Source of the DNA: Methylocystis suflitae | Lineage (GTDB): Bacteria; Pseudomonadota; Alphaproteobacteria; Rhizobiales; Beijerinckiaceae | Assembly: GCF_024448135.1 (NCBI RefSeq) | Contig: NZ_JAMRYX010000097.1 | Location: forward strand, 1-37,597 | DNA: 37,597 bases | Direction: 5' to 3' | Shown here: one piece after another, positions 6,349 to 15,400 of the stretch | Layout of the letters: every line of letters starts with the position of its first letter | How positions within the stretch are numbered: position 1 is the stretch's first letter | Program-made: the position numbers and the translations under genes | The notes under the pieces: model-generated | Told to the model about the DNA's origin: nothing | The model's database searches: none | The model's input: the letters and a program-made list of their open reading frames with translations, nothing else

Positions 6349-7380
6349 ATGATCCGCCGCACAGTTTTCGCCGCCCTCGCGGCCCTCGCCGGAGCGCTTT
6401 TCGCTGTCGGCGCCGGCGCGCAGACGGACGTCGGTCCCACGCTCGCGCAGATCATGAAGCGCGGCTATTTGACCTGCGGCGTGACCGACGCGCCCGGCCT
6501 TGCTCAACGCGACGGCGCGGGTGAATGGCGGGGCTTCGACGTCGATTTCTGCCGGGCCGTCGCCAGCGCCGTCCTCGACGACCCAGGCAAGGCGCGATTC
6601 GTCGAGCTCTCGCAAAAGGGGCGCGCGGGCGCGTTGCAGGCCGGCGCTGTCGATCTGCTCGTCAGCGCCTCGCCATGGACCCAAGCGCGCGACGCCGGCC
6701 AGAAGCTGATCTATGCCGGCGTCTTCCTCCATGACGGGCAGGGGTTCTTGGTCCGCCGGCAGCGCAACTTAGCTTCCGTCCAGGACCTCGACGGCGCGTC
6801 GATCTGTATCGAGCAGGGCACGCCCTATGAACTCGCCGTCGCCGACTTTTTCCGGGCCCGCAAGGCGAAATATGATCCGAAGCTGTTCCCGAGCCTCGAG
6901 GACGCGGTCAAGGCCTATGACGGGGAAAAATGCGAAGCGCTGACGGCTGACGTTTCGACGCTGCACGGCGTCCGCATCGGCTTGACCGCGCCTGCGGATC
7001 ACGTGGTCCTGCCGGACATTCTTTCGAAATCGCCGCGCGGCCCGCTTGTCCGCCAAGGCGACGATCAGTGGCTGAACATCGTCCGCTGGACGCTGTTCGC
7101 GATGATCGACGCAGAGGAGCTGGAGGTGTCGAAGGCGAACGCCGACGCCGCTTTGTCGTCGGAGAATCCGCAGATACGGCGGCTGCTCGGCGTTGACGGG
7201 GCCCATGGCGACGATCTCGGCCTCTCTCAGGATTGGGCCTACCGCATCGTCAAACATGTCGGCAATTACGCCGACGTTTTTGAGCGCAATCTCGGGCAGG
7301 GGGCCCCCTACGCCATGGAGCGCAGGCTGAACGCTTTGTGGAACAAGGGCGGCCTGATGTATGCGCCGCCGGTCAGATAG
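6349..7380 (+). CDS. AapJ-type amino-acid ABC transporter substrate-binding protein
   Basis: This is a periplasmic binding protein of the family that includes AapJ of the general L-amino-acid transporter. The 343-residue precursor begins MIRRTVFAALAALAGALF with a signal peptide ending near GAGAQ. Family features are LTCGVTDAPGLA, the GFDVDFCRAVASAV core, IYAGVFLHDGQGFLV, and a C-terminal GLSQDWAYRIVKHVGNY block. The ATG at 6349 is chosen because it begins the signal peptide; earlier in-frame codons overlap the promoter region shared with metC. No permease or ATPase genes flank it, so it either serves a transporter encoded elsewhere or has another binding role. Its end overlaps the convergent next gene by 8 bases. 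Confidence 0.85.
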   Translation: MIRRTVFAALAALAGALFAVGAGAQTDVGPTLAQIMKRGYLTCGVTDAPGLAQRDGAGEWRGFDVDFCRAVASAVLDDPGKARFVELSQKGRAGALQAGAVDLLVSASPWTQARDAGQKLIYAGVFLHDGQGFLVRRQRNLASVQDLDGASICIEQGTPYELAVADFFRARKAKYDPKLFPSLEDAVKAYDGEKCEALTADVSTLHGVRIGLTAPADHVVLPDILSKSPRGPLVRQGDDQWLNIVRWTLFAMIDAEELEVSKANADAALSSENPQIRRLLGVDGAHGDDLGLSQDWAYRIVKHVGNYADVFERNLGQGAPYAMERRLNALWNKGGLMYAPPVR

Positions 7381-7963
7381 AGGCGCGATCCGGCGACGCG
7401 GCGCGGAGCTTCGCCCACCAATCCGCGAGCGCCTGGCGCTCGGGCGCGATGTCTTCCGCCAGCGGCCCGGCGAAGGCGCGCCATTCGTCGCGATAGTGCG
7501 GAGAGACCGCCGCGATTACCGGAACGCGCGCGGTCATCGCCGCTCGGAAGGCGTCGCAGAGCCCGCCACGCGCCGCCTCCTGTTTGGAGAACTTGCTGAT
7601 CACGATCAATTGCGCGCCGTCGCGCGCCGCGCGCTCAATCGCCGCGCAGGCGAGCGCCAGCTCGCTCGTATCGAGATTGCAGGCGACCGAACCGGGGCCA
7701 AGGTCCTGCGAGATCGGATAAAAGGCGCCCGTGGCGACGTCGCGCAATACGATGCCCGAGCGGCCAGCTGAATCCGCGACGCGCGTCTGCGTCACGCCGC
7801 CGACCCGCACGCCATCCCGCATCAGCTCTTCGGCGAAGGCCTGCATCAGGGACTGGATCCGAACGCTATCTTCAGCGGGCAGGGCCGCAATGCGCGTCCA
7901 TCCGGTCGCGGCCGTCAGCGCGGATCCGTTCAGGACATGAGATTCTTCGCTGGGGATCGACAT
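7373..7963 (-). CDS. DUF2478 family protein
   Basis: The 196-residue protein fits the DUF2478 family of small NTPase-like proteins, often seen near molybdate transport or nitrogen-fixation genes. Typical blocks are the start of the domain (RIAALPAEDSVRIQSLMQAF), GGVTQTR, the Asp/Leu strand ending LGPGSVACNLD, and QLIVISKFSKQEAARGG near the middle, which resembles a substrate or nucleotide loop. It has no signal peptide and should be cytosolic. GAGG lies before the ATG at 7963. No molybdenum genes are nearby in the window, so the context gives no help with function. It faces the AapJ-like gene tail to tail. Confidence 0.75.
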   Translation of the reverse strand: MSIPSEESHVLNGSALTAATGWTRIAALPAEDSVRIQSLMQAFAEELMRDGVRVGGVTQTRVADSAGRSGIVLRDVATGAFYPISQDLGPGSVACNLDTSELALACAAIERAARDGAQLIVISKFSKQEAARGGLCDAFRAAMTARVPVIAAVSPHYRDEWRAFAGPLAEDIAPERQALADWWAKLRAASPDRASI

Positions 7964-8081
7964 CGAATCCTCGCCGGGCGCGCTGAAAGAGCCTATGTTT
8001 CAGGTTGCGCGCCAGCCTCTTGTTTATCAGAGAGCAGGGCCGATTTGATAGAGAGCGTCAGATAAAACGACGTGAACCGCA

Positions 8082-8789
8082 GTGGGCGAACATTCACCTA
8101 AACCGCCGGCAGCTCAAGGCTCAGTGCAATCGGGGCCGATAGACGCCTTCCTGGACAAGGCAAAGAACGTCGCGGCGAGAGCGTCGCGCGGACGCCTGAT
8201 TTTCGCGCTGGACGCCACAATGAGCAGACAGCCGACCTGGGACATGGCCCAGTCAATTCAGGGCGAAATGTTCCGCACGACCGCCGCGCAGGGAGGACTG
8301 GATGTTCAACTCGTCTACTTCCGCGGCTTCGGAGAATGCCGCGCCTCGCGCTTTGTCTCGGGAGGCGAGGGGCTCGGCGCGCTGATGTCGCGCATCGCTT
8401 GTCGAGGCGGCCGCACGCAGATCGGCAAGGTTCTGCGCCACGCTCTCGACGAATCGCGAGCGGGACGCGTCGGCGCGCTCGTTTACATCGGCGACGCTAT
8501 GGAGGAGCGGCTTGACGCCCTCGCGGCGACGGCAGGCGAACTTGGGCTGCTCGGCGTCAAGGCCTTCATGTTCCATGAGGGCCAGGACTCGGTCGCACAG
8601 CATGCCTATCGTGAGATCGCGCGCCTAACGGGCGGCGCCTATGCGGCGTTCGACGCCACGGCTCCAGGGCGTTTAGCGGAGCTTCTCGCCGCCGCGGCGG
8701 CTTACGCGGTAGGGGGCAGACGCGAACTGGAGCGGCGCGCCGAAGAAGGCGGGGACGCCGCGCGCCTGCTTCTGTCTCAGATCGGTTGA
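8082..8789 (+). CDS. VWA-like domain protein paired with a J-domain protein
   Basis: The 235-residue product has a von Willebrand factor A-like core: LIFALDATMSRQPTWDMA carries a D-x-T-x-S variant of the metal-ion-dependent adhesion motif. VQLVYFRGFGEC, RGGRTQIGKVLRHAL and VGALVYIGDAMEE continue the alternating strands and helices. There is no signal peptide. The start is a GTG at 8082 with no strong ribosome binding site; the next in-frame ATG is inside the VWA core. The J-domain gene starts 10 bases downstream, so the two are almost certainly cotranscribed. Function unknown; a chaperone-assisted assembly role is possible but inferred. Confidence 0.75.
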   Translation: MGEHSPKPPAAQGSVQSGPIDAFLDKAKNVAARASRGRLIFALDATMSRQPTWDMAQSIQGEMFRTTAAQGGLDVQLVYFRGFGECRASRFVSGGEGLGALMSRIACRGGRTQIGKVLRHALDESRAGRVGALVYIGDAMEERLDALAATAGELGLLGVKAFMFHEGQDSVAQHAYREIARLTGGAYAAFDATAPGRLAELLAAAAAYAVGGRRELERRAEEGGDAARLLLSQIG

Positions 8790-8799
8790 GGATAAACGG

Positions 8800-9525
8800 A
8801 TGCCCATTCTGATCGGACTCATCGCCCTGCTCCTGACGATCGTGGCGCTAAACGCCTATACGAAGACGTCGCCGGCGCTATTGGCGGTGATTCTCAAGCG
8901 CGGGGGCGGCTTCCTTGCTCTCGCGCTGGGCGCGTTGCTTTTGGTGCGGGGACGCCTCGACCTGGGCATGGCGCTCTTGGGCTTTGGCGTTTGGCTGATG
9001 GGCTTCGGCGGGGGCGCCCTGCGCGGCTTTCGCAAAGCGGGCGCAGGCGCCGGCGGCGTATCGCGGGTTCGATCGGCGATGATCGAAATGGAGCTCGACC
9101 ACTCCACGGGCGCCATACGGGGCGTGGTTCTGGCCGGTCAGCACGAAGGCGTGCATCTTGATTCGCTGGCGCGGCCTGCGCTCCTCGAACTCTACGGCGT
9201 TTGCCGCCGGGACGATCCTGACGGCGCCAGGCTTTTAGAGGCTTATCTGGACCGCCGATTTTCCGGCTGGCGTTCGGCAAGCGATGCGCACGCAAACTCG
9301 GGGAGTTTTCGTTCGGGCGAGGGCGGCGCGCGTCGTGCAGGCGCGATTTCGGAAGACGAGGCTTACGAAATTCTCGGCCTCAAGCGCGGCGCGGCGGCGG
9401 CGGACATTGCGCGCGCCCATCGTGATCTGATGAAGAAGCTTCATCCAGATCTTGGCGGAACGACTGATCTTGCGGCCCGGGTAAATGAGGCCAAGGACGT
9501 CCTCATGCGGCGTCACCAGCACTGA
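8800..9525 (+). CDS. Membrane-anchored J-domain protein (DnaJ/Tim14-like)
   Basis: The 241-residue protein opens with hydrophobic segments (residues about 2-17, 30-48 and 50-65) that should anchor it in the inner membrane. A central region follows and a C-terminal J domain from about residue 184 to the end. The J domain holds the essential HPD tripeptide (MKKLHPDLGG), so it should stimulate an Hsp70. The arrangement, J domain at the very C-terminus after membrane helices, resembles Tim14/Pam18-type and DjlA-like co-chaperones rather than DnaJ itself; there is no Gly/Phe or zinc-finger region. ATG at 8800 follows GAGGATAAACGG. It is probably translated with the VWA-like gene just upstream. Confidence 0.85.
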   Translation: MPILIGLIALLLTIVALNAYTKTSPALLAVILKRGGGFLALALGALLLVRGRLDLGMALLGFGVWLMGFGGGALRGFRKAGAGAGGVSRVRSAMIEMELDHSTGAIRGVVLAGQHEGVHLDSLARPALLELYGVCRRDDPDGARLLEAYLDRRFSGWRSASDAHANSGSFRSGEGGARRAGAISEDEAYEILGLKRGAAAADIARAHRDLMKKLHPDLGGTTDLAARVNEAKDVLMRRHQH

Positions 9526-9569
9526 CGCGCGTCGCGCGCCGTAGTCGTGGTCCCAAGTCGTGGACATGA

Positions 9570-11243
9570 TCAGTTCTTTGTCGTGAAGCAGGAGAAGCCA
9601 GAGCGCTTGAGCGCCTTGCAGGCCGACTGCGCCGTGTCTTCCTCAAGCCCGGCGAAACGCGCGCGATAGAGCGTCTCGGTTCCCCTCTGCACCTTCTCGG
9701 TGAAGGCCTTGGCGGTCGCGGGAAAGCCTTGAAGCTGGCTGCGCGCGCGCACGAGCAGCTGATTGGCCTTCTCCTGATCGTCGGTCGCGCCGATCTGAAT
9801 CATCCAGCCTGGCCGCCCCGGACGCGCGGCGTCCGCCTTTGCGAGCTGTAACTTTGCGGCGCCGCCGCGAATGGCGGAAGGCGTCGTAGACACAGGCGTA
9901 ACGTCGATTTTACGCGCGCCGTTCGTCGTAGAGCCGTCGCGCGCAGCCACTGGCGTAGCGCCCGCGCGGACCTTGGCGCTGGGAGACGCGCCCTTGCGTT
10001 CCGCATCCCGGTCGTCGGCCGTTCGCTTCTGACCGCCGGAAACGAAAGCAGGGCGAACCGCTGGCCGCTCAGCGCTCTCCTGCGGCGGAATAGCCGCCGC
10101 AGGAACCGGAGCGTTCAGCCGGCGGTCAAACGGTTCGGGCTGCCCGACGGGCTCATCCTGAGGCTCCGCATAAGCCAAGCGCTCCGCGGCGATCTGTTGG
10201 GCGCGCTCGGCGGCGCGTTCGGCGCGCTGCGTGCGCTCATACGCCAACTGCTCCTGCGCCTCGGCGGCCTGCGGATCTTCGCTCACCGCCGCCGCAGTTC
10301 TTACGGAAGAGCCGCCGTCGATGTGTTCCTCGATCAGCCCCGCCATAATGCGATCCCGCGTGTAGGCGGTCTTACCGCCCATCACCACCGCGACAATGTG
10401 ATGCCCGCGACGGCGCACCGAGGTCAGCAGATTGAAGCCGGACGCGCGCGTGTAGCCGGTCTTGATGCCGTCCATGCCTTCGACCTGGCCGAGGAGATGA
10501 TTGTGGTTTCGGTGCAGGGCGCCGTTGTAGGCGAAGCTCGGCGTCGAGAAATAACGATAATAGCGCGGAAAGCGCTCCTGGATGGCGCGACCGAGCAGCG
10601 CGAGATCATAGGCGGTCGTCACCTGATTTGGATCGGGGAGCCCCGACGCGTTCTCATAATTGGTATTGCGCATCCCCAGCGCATGAGCCTTGCGCGTCAT
10701 CATTTGCGCGAAACTATGTTCGTCGCCCGCGACGTTCTCGGCGATCGCGCAGGCGATGTCATTGGCGGATTTGGTGACGACCGCCTTGATCGCATTGTCG
10801 ACGCTGATCGTTTGTCCGGGACGCAGGCCGAGCTTGGATGGCGCCTGCGCCGCCGCGTGTTGCGAAATCATCAGCGGCGAGTCCAGTCGCAGCCGCCCTT
10901 TTTCGAGCTGCTCGAACAGCAGATAGAGCGTCATCACCTTGGTGACCGAGGCGGGGTGGCGCAACTCATGCTCGGCGCGGGAATACAGCGCGCGGCCGCT
11001 GTTGGCGTCGACGACGATGGCCGAAAAGCCGCGATGCTCGCCGATGACAGGGTCGCGGACGGCGTTGGCGCGCGCGTGGACGGCCGACATGCCGGCGTCA
11101 GAACTACTACGATGGTGGAAATGATGTCCGCGGCGCGCCTCCGCAGGGAGGGCCGACATTGTGACGAGGATCGTTATCGTGGCAAAGCTTGCCGCGAGGG
11201 AGCGGGGCCGCGGCAGGCGGTCCGACAAACTCGATCTCAGCAT
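9570..11243 (-). CDS. D-alanyl-D-alanine carboxypeptidase with C-terminal SPOR domain
   Basis: This is a penicillin-binding-protein-type peptidase that trims the last D-Ala from peptidoglycan side chains in the periplasm. The 557-residue form starts MLRSSLSDRL with a signal sequence ending near PAEA. Active-site motifs are in order: SVTK (SxxK, in HPASVTKVMT), SAN (SxN, in TKSANDIA) and KTG (in GIKTGYTRASG). A long Ala/Arg/Glu/Pro-rich linker follows (about residues 300-470). The last ~75 residues form a SPOR domain (WMIQIGA to FTTKN), which binds denuded septal peptidoglycan. An alternative start at 11267 lacks a clear ribosome binding site; AAGGGG precedes 11243. SPOR-tailed DacA-type enzymes are common in Rhizobiales. 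Confidence 0.92.
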   Translation of the reverse strand: MLRSSLSDRLPRPRSLAASFATITILVTMSALPAEARRGHHFHHRSSSDAGMSAVHARANAVRDPVIGEHRGFSAIVVDANSGRALYSRAEHELRHPASVTKVMTLYLLFEQLEKGRLRLDSPLMISQHAAAQAPSKLGLRPGQTISVDNAIKAVVTKSANDIACAIAENVAGDEHSFAQMMTRKAHALGMRNTNYENASGLPDPNQVTTAYDLALLGRAIQERFPRYYRYFSTPSFAYNGALHRNHNHLLGQVEGMDGIKTGYTRASGFNLLTSVRRRGHHIVAVVMGGKTAYTRDRIMAGLIEEHIDGGSSVRTAAAVSEDPQAAEAQEQLAYERTQRAERAAERAQQIAAERLAYAEPQDEPVGQPEPFDRRLNAPVPAAAIPPQESAERPAVRPAFVSGGQKRTADDRDAERKGASPSAKVRAGATPVAARDGSTTNGARKIDVTPVSTTPSAIRGGAAKLQLAKADAARPGRPGWMIQIGATDDQEKANQLLVRARSQLQGFPATAKAFTEKVQRGTETLYRARFAGLEEDTAQSACKALKRSGFSCFTTKN

Positions 11244-11383
11244 AAACGCGCCCCTTGACTTGACCATTCTTCGCCACCGCCAGCCGCGCCAAAAGTGACG
11301 AATTCGCAGACTAAGCGCTTGCAGTTACCCGCGGGTTAAGCGCGAGCACGGCGTCGTGCCTATTTTGCGCCGCAACATTTTTA

Positions 11384-11412
11384 TTGACTTTATTTTGTGC
11401 AATGCATATAAA
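11384..11412 (+). promoter_or_regulatory. Near-consensus sigma-70 promoter of the phasin gene
   Basis: TTGACT (11384-11389) and TATAAA (11407-11412) are separated by exactly 17 bases within an AT-rich patch, about 67 bases before the phasin ATG. This is the clearest vegetative promoter in the window and suggests strong expression. Confidence 0.8.
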
Positions 11413-11478
11413 TAGGTCGTGAGCGGGCGCATAGCGCCGCATAGGGCGCCTTTGCGCCAAAATCATGAGGACGAACCG

Positions 11479-11817
11479 ATGGCAGCTAATTTCGACAGCG
11501 TTCAGAAGCTCGGCAAAGAGCAGTTTGAAGCCGTGTCCGCCGCTGCGGCTGCGGTGACCAAGGGCTGGCAGAGCATCGCCGCGGAGACCACCGATTATTC
11601 CAAGAAATCCTTCGAAAAGAGCCGCGTTCTGGCTGAAAAGCTGATTACGGTCAAGAAGATCGACGAAGCGTTGCAGCTTCAGTCCGATTTCGCCAAAAGC
11701 GCCTACGAGGATTTCCTTGCCGAAGCGACCAAGCTCGGCGAACTCTACGCCTCGATCGCCAAGGAAGCGTTCAAGCCGATCGAGACAGCGGCGAAAGCCT
11801 ATAGCCCTGCCGAGTAA
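11479..11817 (+). CDS. Phasin family protein
   Basis: Phasins coat polyhydroxybutyrate granules, a carbon store typical of type II methanotrophs. The 112-residue product is helical and hydrophilic-amphipathic, with FDSVQKLGKEQFEAV, AAAVTKGWQSIAAETTDY, the SKKSFEKSRVLAEKL segment and QSDFAKSAYEDF, which is the recognisable phasin core. The ATG at 11479 follows GAGGACGAACC; the open frame extends further upstream only through the promoter. It has its own strong promoter and a downstream hairpin, so it is monocistronic. No PHB synthase or depolymerase gene is in the window. Confidence 0.9.
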   Translation: MAANFDSVQKLGKEQFEAVSAAAAAVTKGWQSIAAETTDYSKKSFEKSRVLAEKLITVKKIDEALQLQSDFAKSAYEDFLAEATKLGELYASIAKEAFKPIETAAKAYSPAE

Positions 11818-11860
11818 TAGGCGCTAAACACGTTCGTCCAAAACGCGGCTAGGACACATG

Positions 11861-11894
11861 AGCCCCGGGGAGGCAGTCGCCTCCGCCGGGCTTT
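11861..11894 (+). terminator. Terminator-like hairpin after the phasin gene
   Basis: AGCCCCGG-GGAGGC pairs with GCCTCC-CCGGGCT around an AGTC loop, with small mismatches, followed by TTT. It lies about 45 bases after the phasin stop. Confidence 0.5.
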
Positions 11895-11953
11895 GGACCG
11901 AGCGCCGTTCGTGCTGCTTCGCCGAACGGCGGTCTTTAGCCTAGGAGTACCAC

Positions 11954-12289
11954 ATGAGTTATGGAAAGCCGGCGATCTCCGCCGGCGCCCTGTTTGGCGC
12001 GTTTCTTCTGAGCGCCGCACTGTCTCCCGCGACGGCGCAGGATGTGCGCATCGGCTGTTCCCTCGTCCAGCAATATGGCGGCGCGGAAGTGAGCGCCGTG
12101 CTTGACCAGGTCCGCACAAGCGTTGGCGAAAGCGAGGCGAACGCGCTTCACGCCAAATATGTCGGCCTCAGGAACGACTGCAGTTCTAATCTGAGCGCGT
12201 CTCGTGTGGTTCGCCTCTCTCCCGCGATGCACAGGCTCCTCAACGAATATGGCGTGAACGTTCACCGCTTCGCGGTTTTGCAGCGGTAG
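11954..12289 (+). CDS. Small secreted protein of unknown function
   Basis: I do not recognise it. The 111-residue precursor has a signal peptide (hydrophobic stretch after MSYGKPAIS, cleavage near ATAQ). The mature part has two cysteines (IGCSLV, NDCSSN) that could form one disulfide, and ends with a helical LSPAMHRLLNEYGVN segment. AGGAGT lies 6 bases before the ATG at 11954. A hairpin with a GAAA loop follows the stop, so it looks like a single-gene unit between the phasin and dnaE. Confidence 0.75.
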   Translation: MSYGKPAISAGALFGAFLLSAALSPATAQDVRIGCSLVQQYGGAEVSAVLDQVRTSVGESEANALHAKYVGLRNDCSSNLSASRVVRLSPAMHRLLNEYGVNVHRFAVLQR

Positions 12290-12297
12290 TCTGCTCT

Positions 12298-12326
12298 CCG
12301 CCCCAGACTTGAAAAAGTCGGGGCGG
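12298..12326 (+). terminator. GAAA-loop hairpin after the small secreted protein gene
   Basis: CCGCCCC (12298-12304) pairs with GGGGCGG (12320-12326) and GACTT with AAGTC across a GAAA tetraloop, with one bulged A. It starts 9 bases after the stop. A T tract is lacking. Confidence 0.5.
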
Positions 12327-12435
12327 ACGCCGCCTTTCGCGCTATCTGGGGACGGCGGCGCGCGCGGAGTTCCTGGACGCGGCGCGAAACTGTAGAATTC
12401 GGCTCGAATCCGTCCGTGCTCTCAAGGCCCAGATC

Positions 12436-15400
12436 ATGCCTGCCGCCGAAGCCGGCTTCGTGCATCTTCACGTCCACACAGCCTATTCGCTGCGCGAGGG
12501 CGCGCTTTCGCTCGGCAAGCTGATTGATCTCGCGGTGCGCGACCTCCAGCCCGCGCTCGCTGTCACCGACACCAATAATCTCTTCGCCGCCCTGGAGTTT
12601 TCCGAGAAGGCGGCGAAAGCTGGGCTCCAACCGATCGCAGGCGCACAACTCCGGGTCGACTTCGGCGACGGCAAGGGCGGCGCAGTCGCGGCGCGAGACG
12701 ATCGTTTCGCCAACATCGTGCTGCTGGCCAAGACCGAGGCCGGCTATCGCAATTTGATGCGGCTCGCCTCGCGCGCCTTTCTCGATGTCGAGCAGGGCGA
12801 AGAGCCGCGTCTGACGCTCGACGCGCTGGCTGCTGATTCCGGGGAGCTGATCGCATTGACCGGCGGGCCGGATGGCGCGTTGGACCGCGCCCTCGCGCAG
12901 GGCAGGCCGGAGCAGGCGCGCGCGCGCCTCGCAACGCTCGAGCGTCTCTATGGCGACCGGCTGTATATCGAGGTCCAGCGCCACAGTTTGCGTTCTGAAC
13001 GCGACGTGGAGCCGCAGCTGCTGGACCTTGCCTATCGTCGCGGGCTGCCGCTCGTGGCGACGAATGAGCCCTATTTCGCTCAGCCCGCCGATTTCGAAGC
13101 GCATGACGCGCTGCTCTGTATCGCCGAAGGCGCGGTGACGAGCATCGACGATCGGAGGCGGGTCTCGCCCGAGCACTACTTCAAGACTCGCGCGCAAATG
13201 TGCGCGCTTTTCGCCGATCTCCAAGAGGCGACCGCCAACACGCTGGAGATCGCCCGTCGGGTCAGCTTCCGGCCCCAAACGCGCAAGCCGATCATGCCGC
13301 GGTTCGTGCAAGAAGACCGCGACGCGCATTCTCTCGACGAAATCGAGGCGCAGGAGCTGCGTCGTCAAGCAATCGAAGGGCTGGAGCAGCGCCTCGCCGC
13401 GCATGGGCCGGCGCCGGGCCGAACGCGGGAGGAATACGCCGCGCGACTCGATTTCGAACTTTCCGTCATCGAGAAGATGCGCTTCCCGGGCTACTTCCTC
13501 ATCGTCTCCGACTTCATCAAATTCGCCAAATCCCAGGGAATTCCGGTCGGACCGGGACGCGGCTCCGGTGCGGGTTCGCTCGTCGCCTATGCGCTGACCA
13601 TCACCGATCTGGATCCGGTTCGCTTCGGACTCTTCTTCGAACGCTTCCTCAACCCTGAGCGCAATTCGATGCCGGACTTCGACATCGACTTCTGCCAGAC
13701 GCGGCGCGGCGAGGTGATCGACTACGTCAGACGCCGCTATGGCGCCGACCGGGTGGCGCAGATCATCACCTTCGGCTCCTTCCTGGCGCGCGGCGTTTTG
13801 CGCAGCGTCGGTCGCGTGCTCGAAATGCCGCTCGGACAGGTCGACAAGCTCGCCAAGCTCGTGCCGCAGAATCCGGCGAAGCCCGTCACGCTCGCCGAGG
13901 CGCTGGCGAGCGAGCAGAAATTACGCGAGGCCGTGGAGGAGGACGAGCGCGTCAGGCGGCTCTTTAAAATCGCCGGCTCGCTTGAAGGGCTTTTTTCCAA
14001 CGCCTCCACCCACGCCGCCGGCGTCGTCATCGGCGACCGCCCGCTGCACGAGGTGACGCCGCTTTACCGCGATCCAAAGTCCGACATGCCGGCGACCCAG
14101 TTCAATATGAAGTGGGTCGAGCCGGCGGGATTGATCAAATTCGACTTTCTCGGTCTGAAGACGCTCACCGTGCTCGCAACGGCGAGCAGTTTGGCGCGCC
14201 GCCGCGACCCTGGCTTCGACCTCGCCAAGGTTCCGCTCGATGATCCGGCGACCTATGCGCTGCTCGGCCGCGGCGAGACAGTCGGGATATTCCAGCTGGA
14301 AAGCGCCGGCATGCGCAAGGCGCTGGTCGAAATGCACGCGGATCGCTTTGAGGACATCATTGCGCTCGTGGCGCTGTATCGCCCGGGGCCGATGGCCAAT
14401 ATCCCCACCTATTGCGCGGTGAAGCTCGGCGATGAGGAGGCGGATTATTACCACCCCAAGATCGAGCCCATTTTGAAGGAGACCTTCGGCGTCATCATCT
14501 ACCAGGAGCAGGTGATGCAGATCGCGCAGGTGCTCTCCGGCTACACGCTGGGCGAAGCCGATATGCTCCGCCGCGCCATGGGCAAAAAAATCAAGTCCGA
14601 GATGGACGCCCAGCGCGAGCGCTTCGTGAAGGGGGCGATCGAACGCGAGGTAAAGGCGGACCTCGCCAATTTCATCTTCGACCTCCTGGCGAAATTCGCC
14701 GATTATGGCTTCAACAAGAGCCATGCGGCGGCCTATGCGCTGATCGCCTATCAGACCGCCTGGTTCAAGACGCATTATCCGGCGGAGTTCCTCGCCGCCT
14801 CAATGACCTTTGACAAGAGCCAGACCGACAAGCTCGCCGAGTTCCGCGACGAGGCGCGGCGCATGGGCATCGCGGTCCAACCGCCGTCGATCAATGAGTC
14901 GGGCGTCGACTTCGACGTCGCGCCGGGCGCCGAGGGCAGGCTCGCGATCCGCTACGCATTTTCGGCCCTCAAAGGTGTCGGCGAAGCGCAGGCCGAGTCT
15001 CTCGTGCGCTCCCGCGGGGCGCGCGGATTTGCGAGTCTCGCCGACGTCGCGAGACGGCTGAACCCGCGCGAAGTGAACAAGAAGACGCTGGAGAGCCTTG
15101 CGGCCTGCGGCGCCTTCGACGAAATCGAGCCCAATCGCGCCAAGGCTTTCGCCGCGATCGAACCGATCCTCGCCGCCGCGAACAGGCACGCCGAGGACCG
15201 CAAGGCCGGACAAAATGCGCTCTTTGGCGAAGCTGAGCCTGCGGACCTTGCGGTTCCAAAGACGCCGCCCTGGCCAGCGGCCGAGACGCTGCGACGTGAA
15301 TTTGAAGCCGCCGGTTTCTTTCTCTCGGGCCATCCGCTCGACGCTTACGCCGGCCTCTTGCCGAAGCTTCGCGTGTCGCGATGGAGCGAATTCGCCGCCT

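Noticed and set aside
10197-11258. 353-codon plus-strand frame over the carboxypeptidase gene
   Set aside because: Antisense shadow of a gene with clear active-site motifs; composition is unlike a protein.
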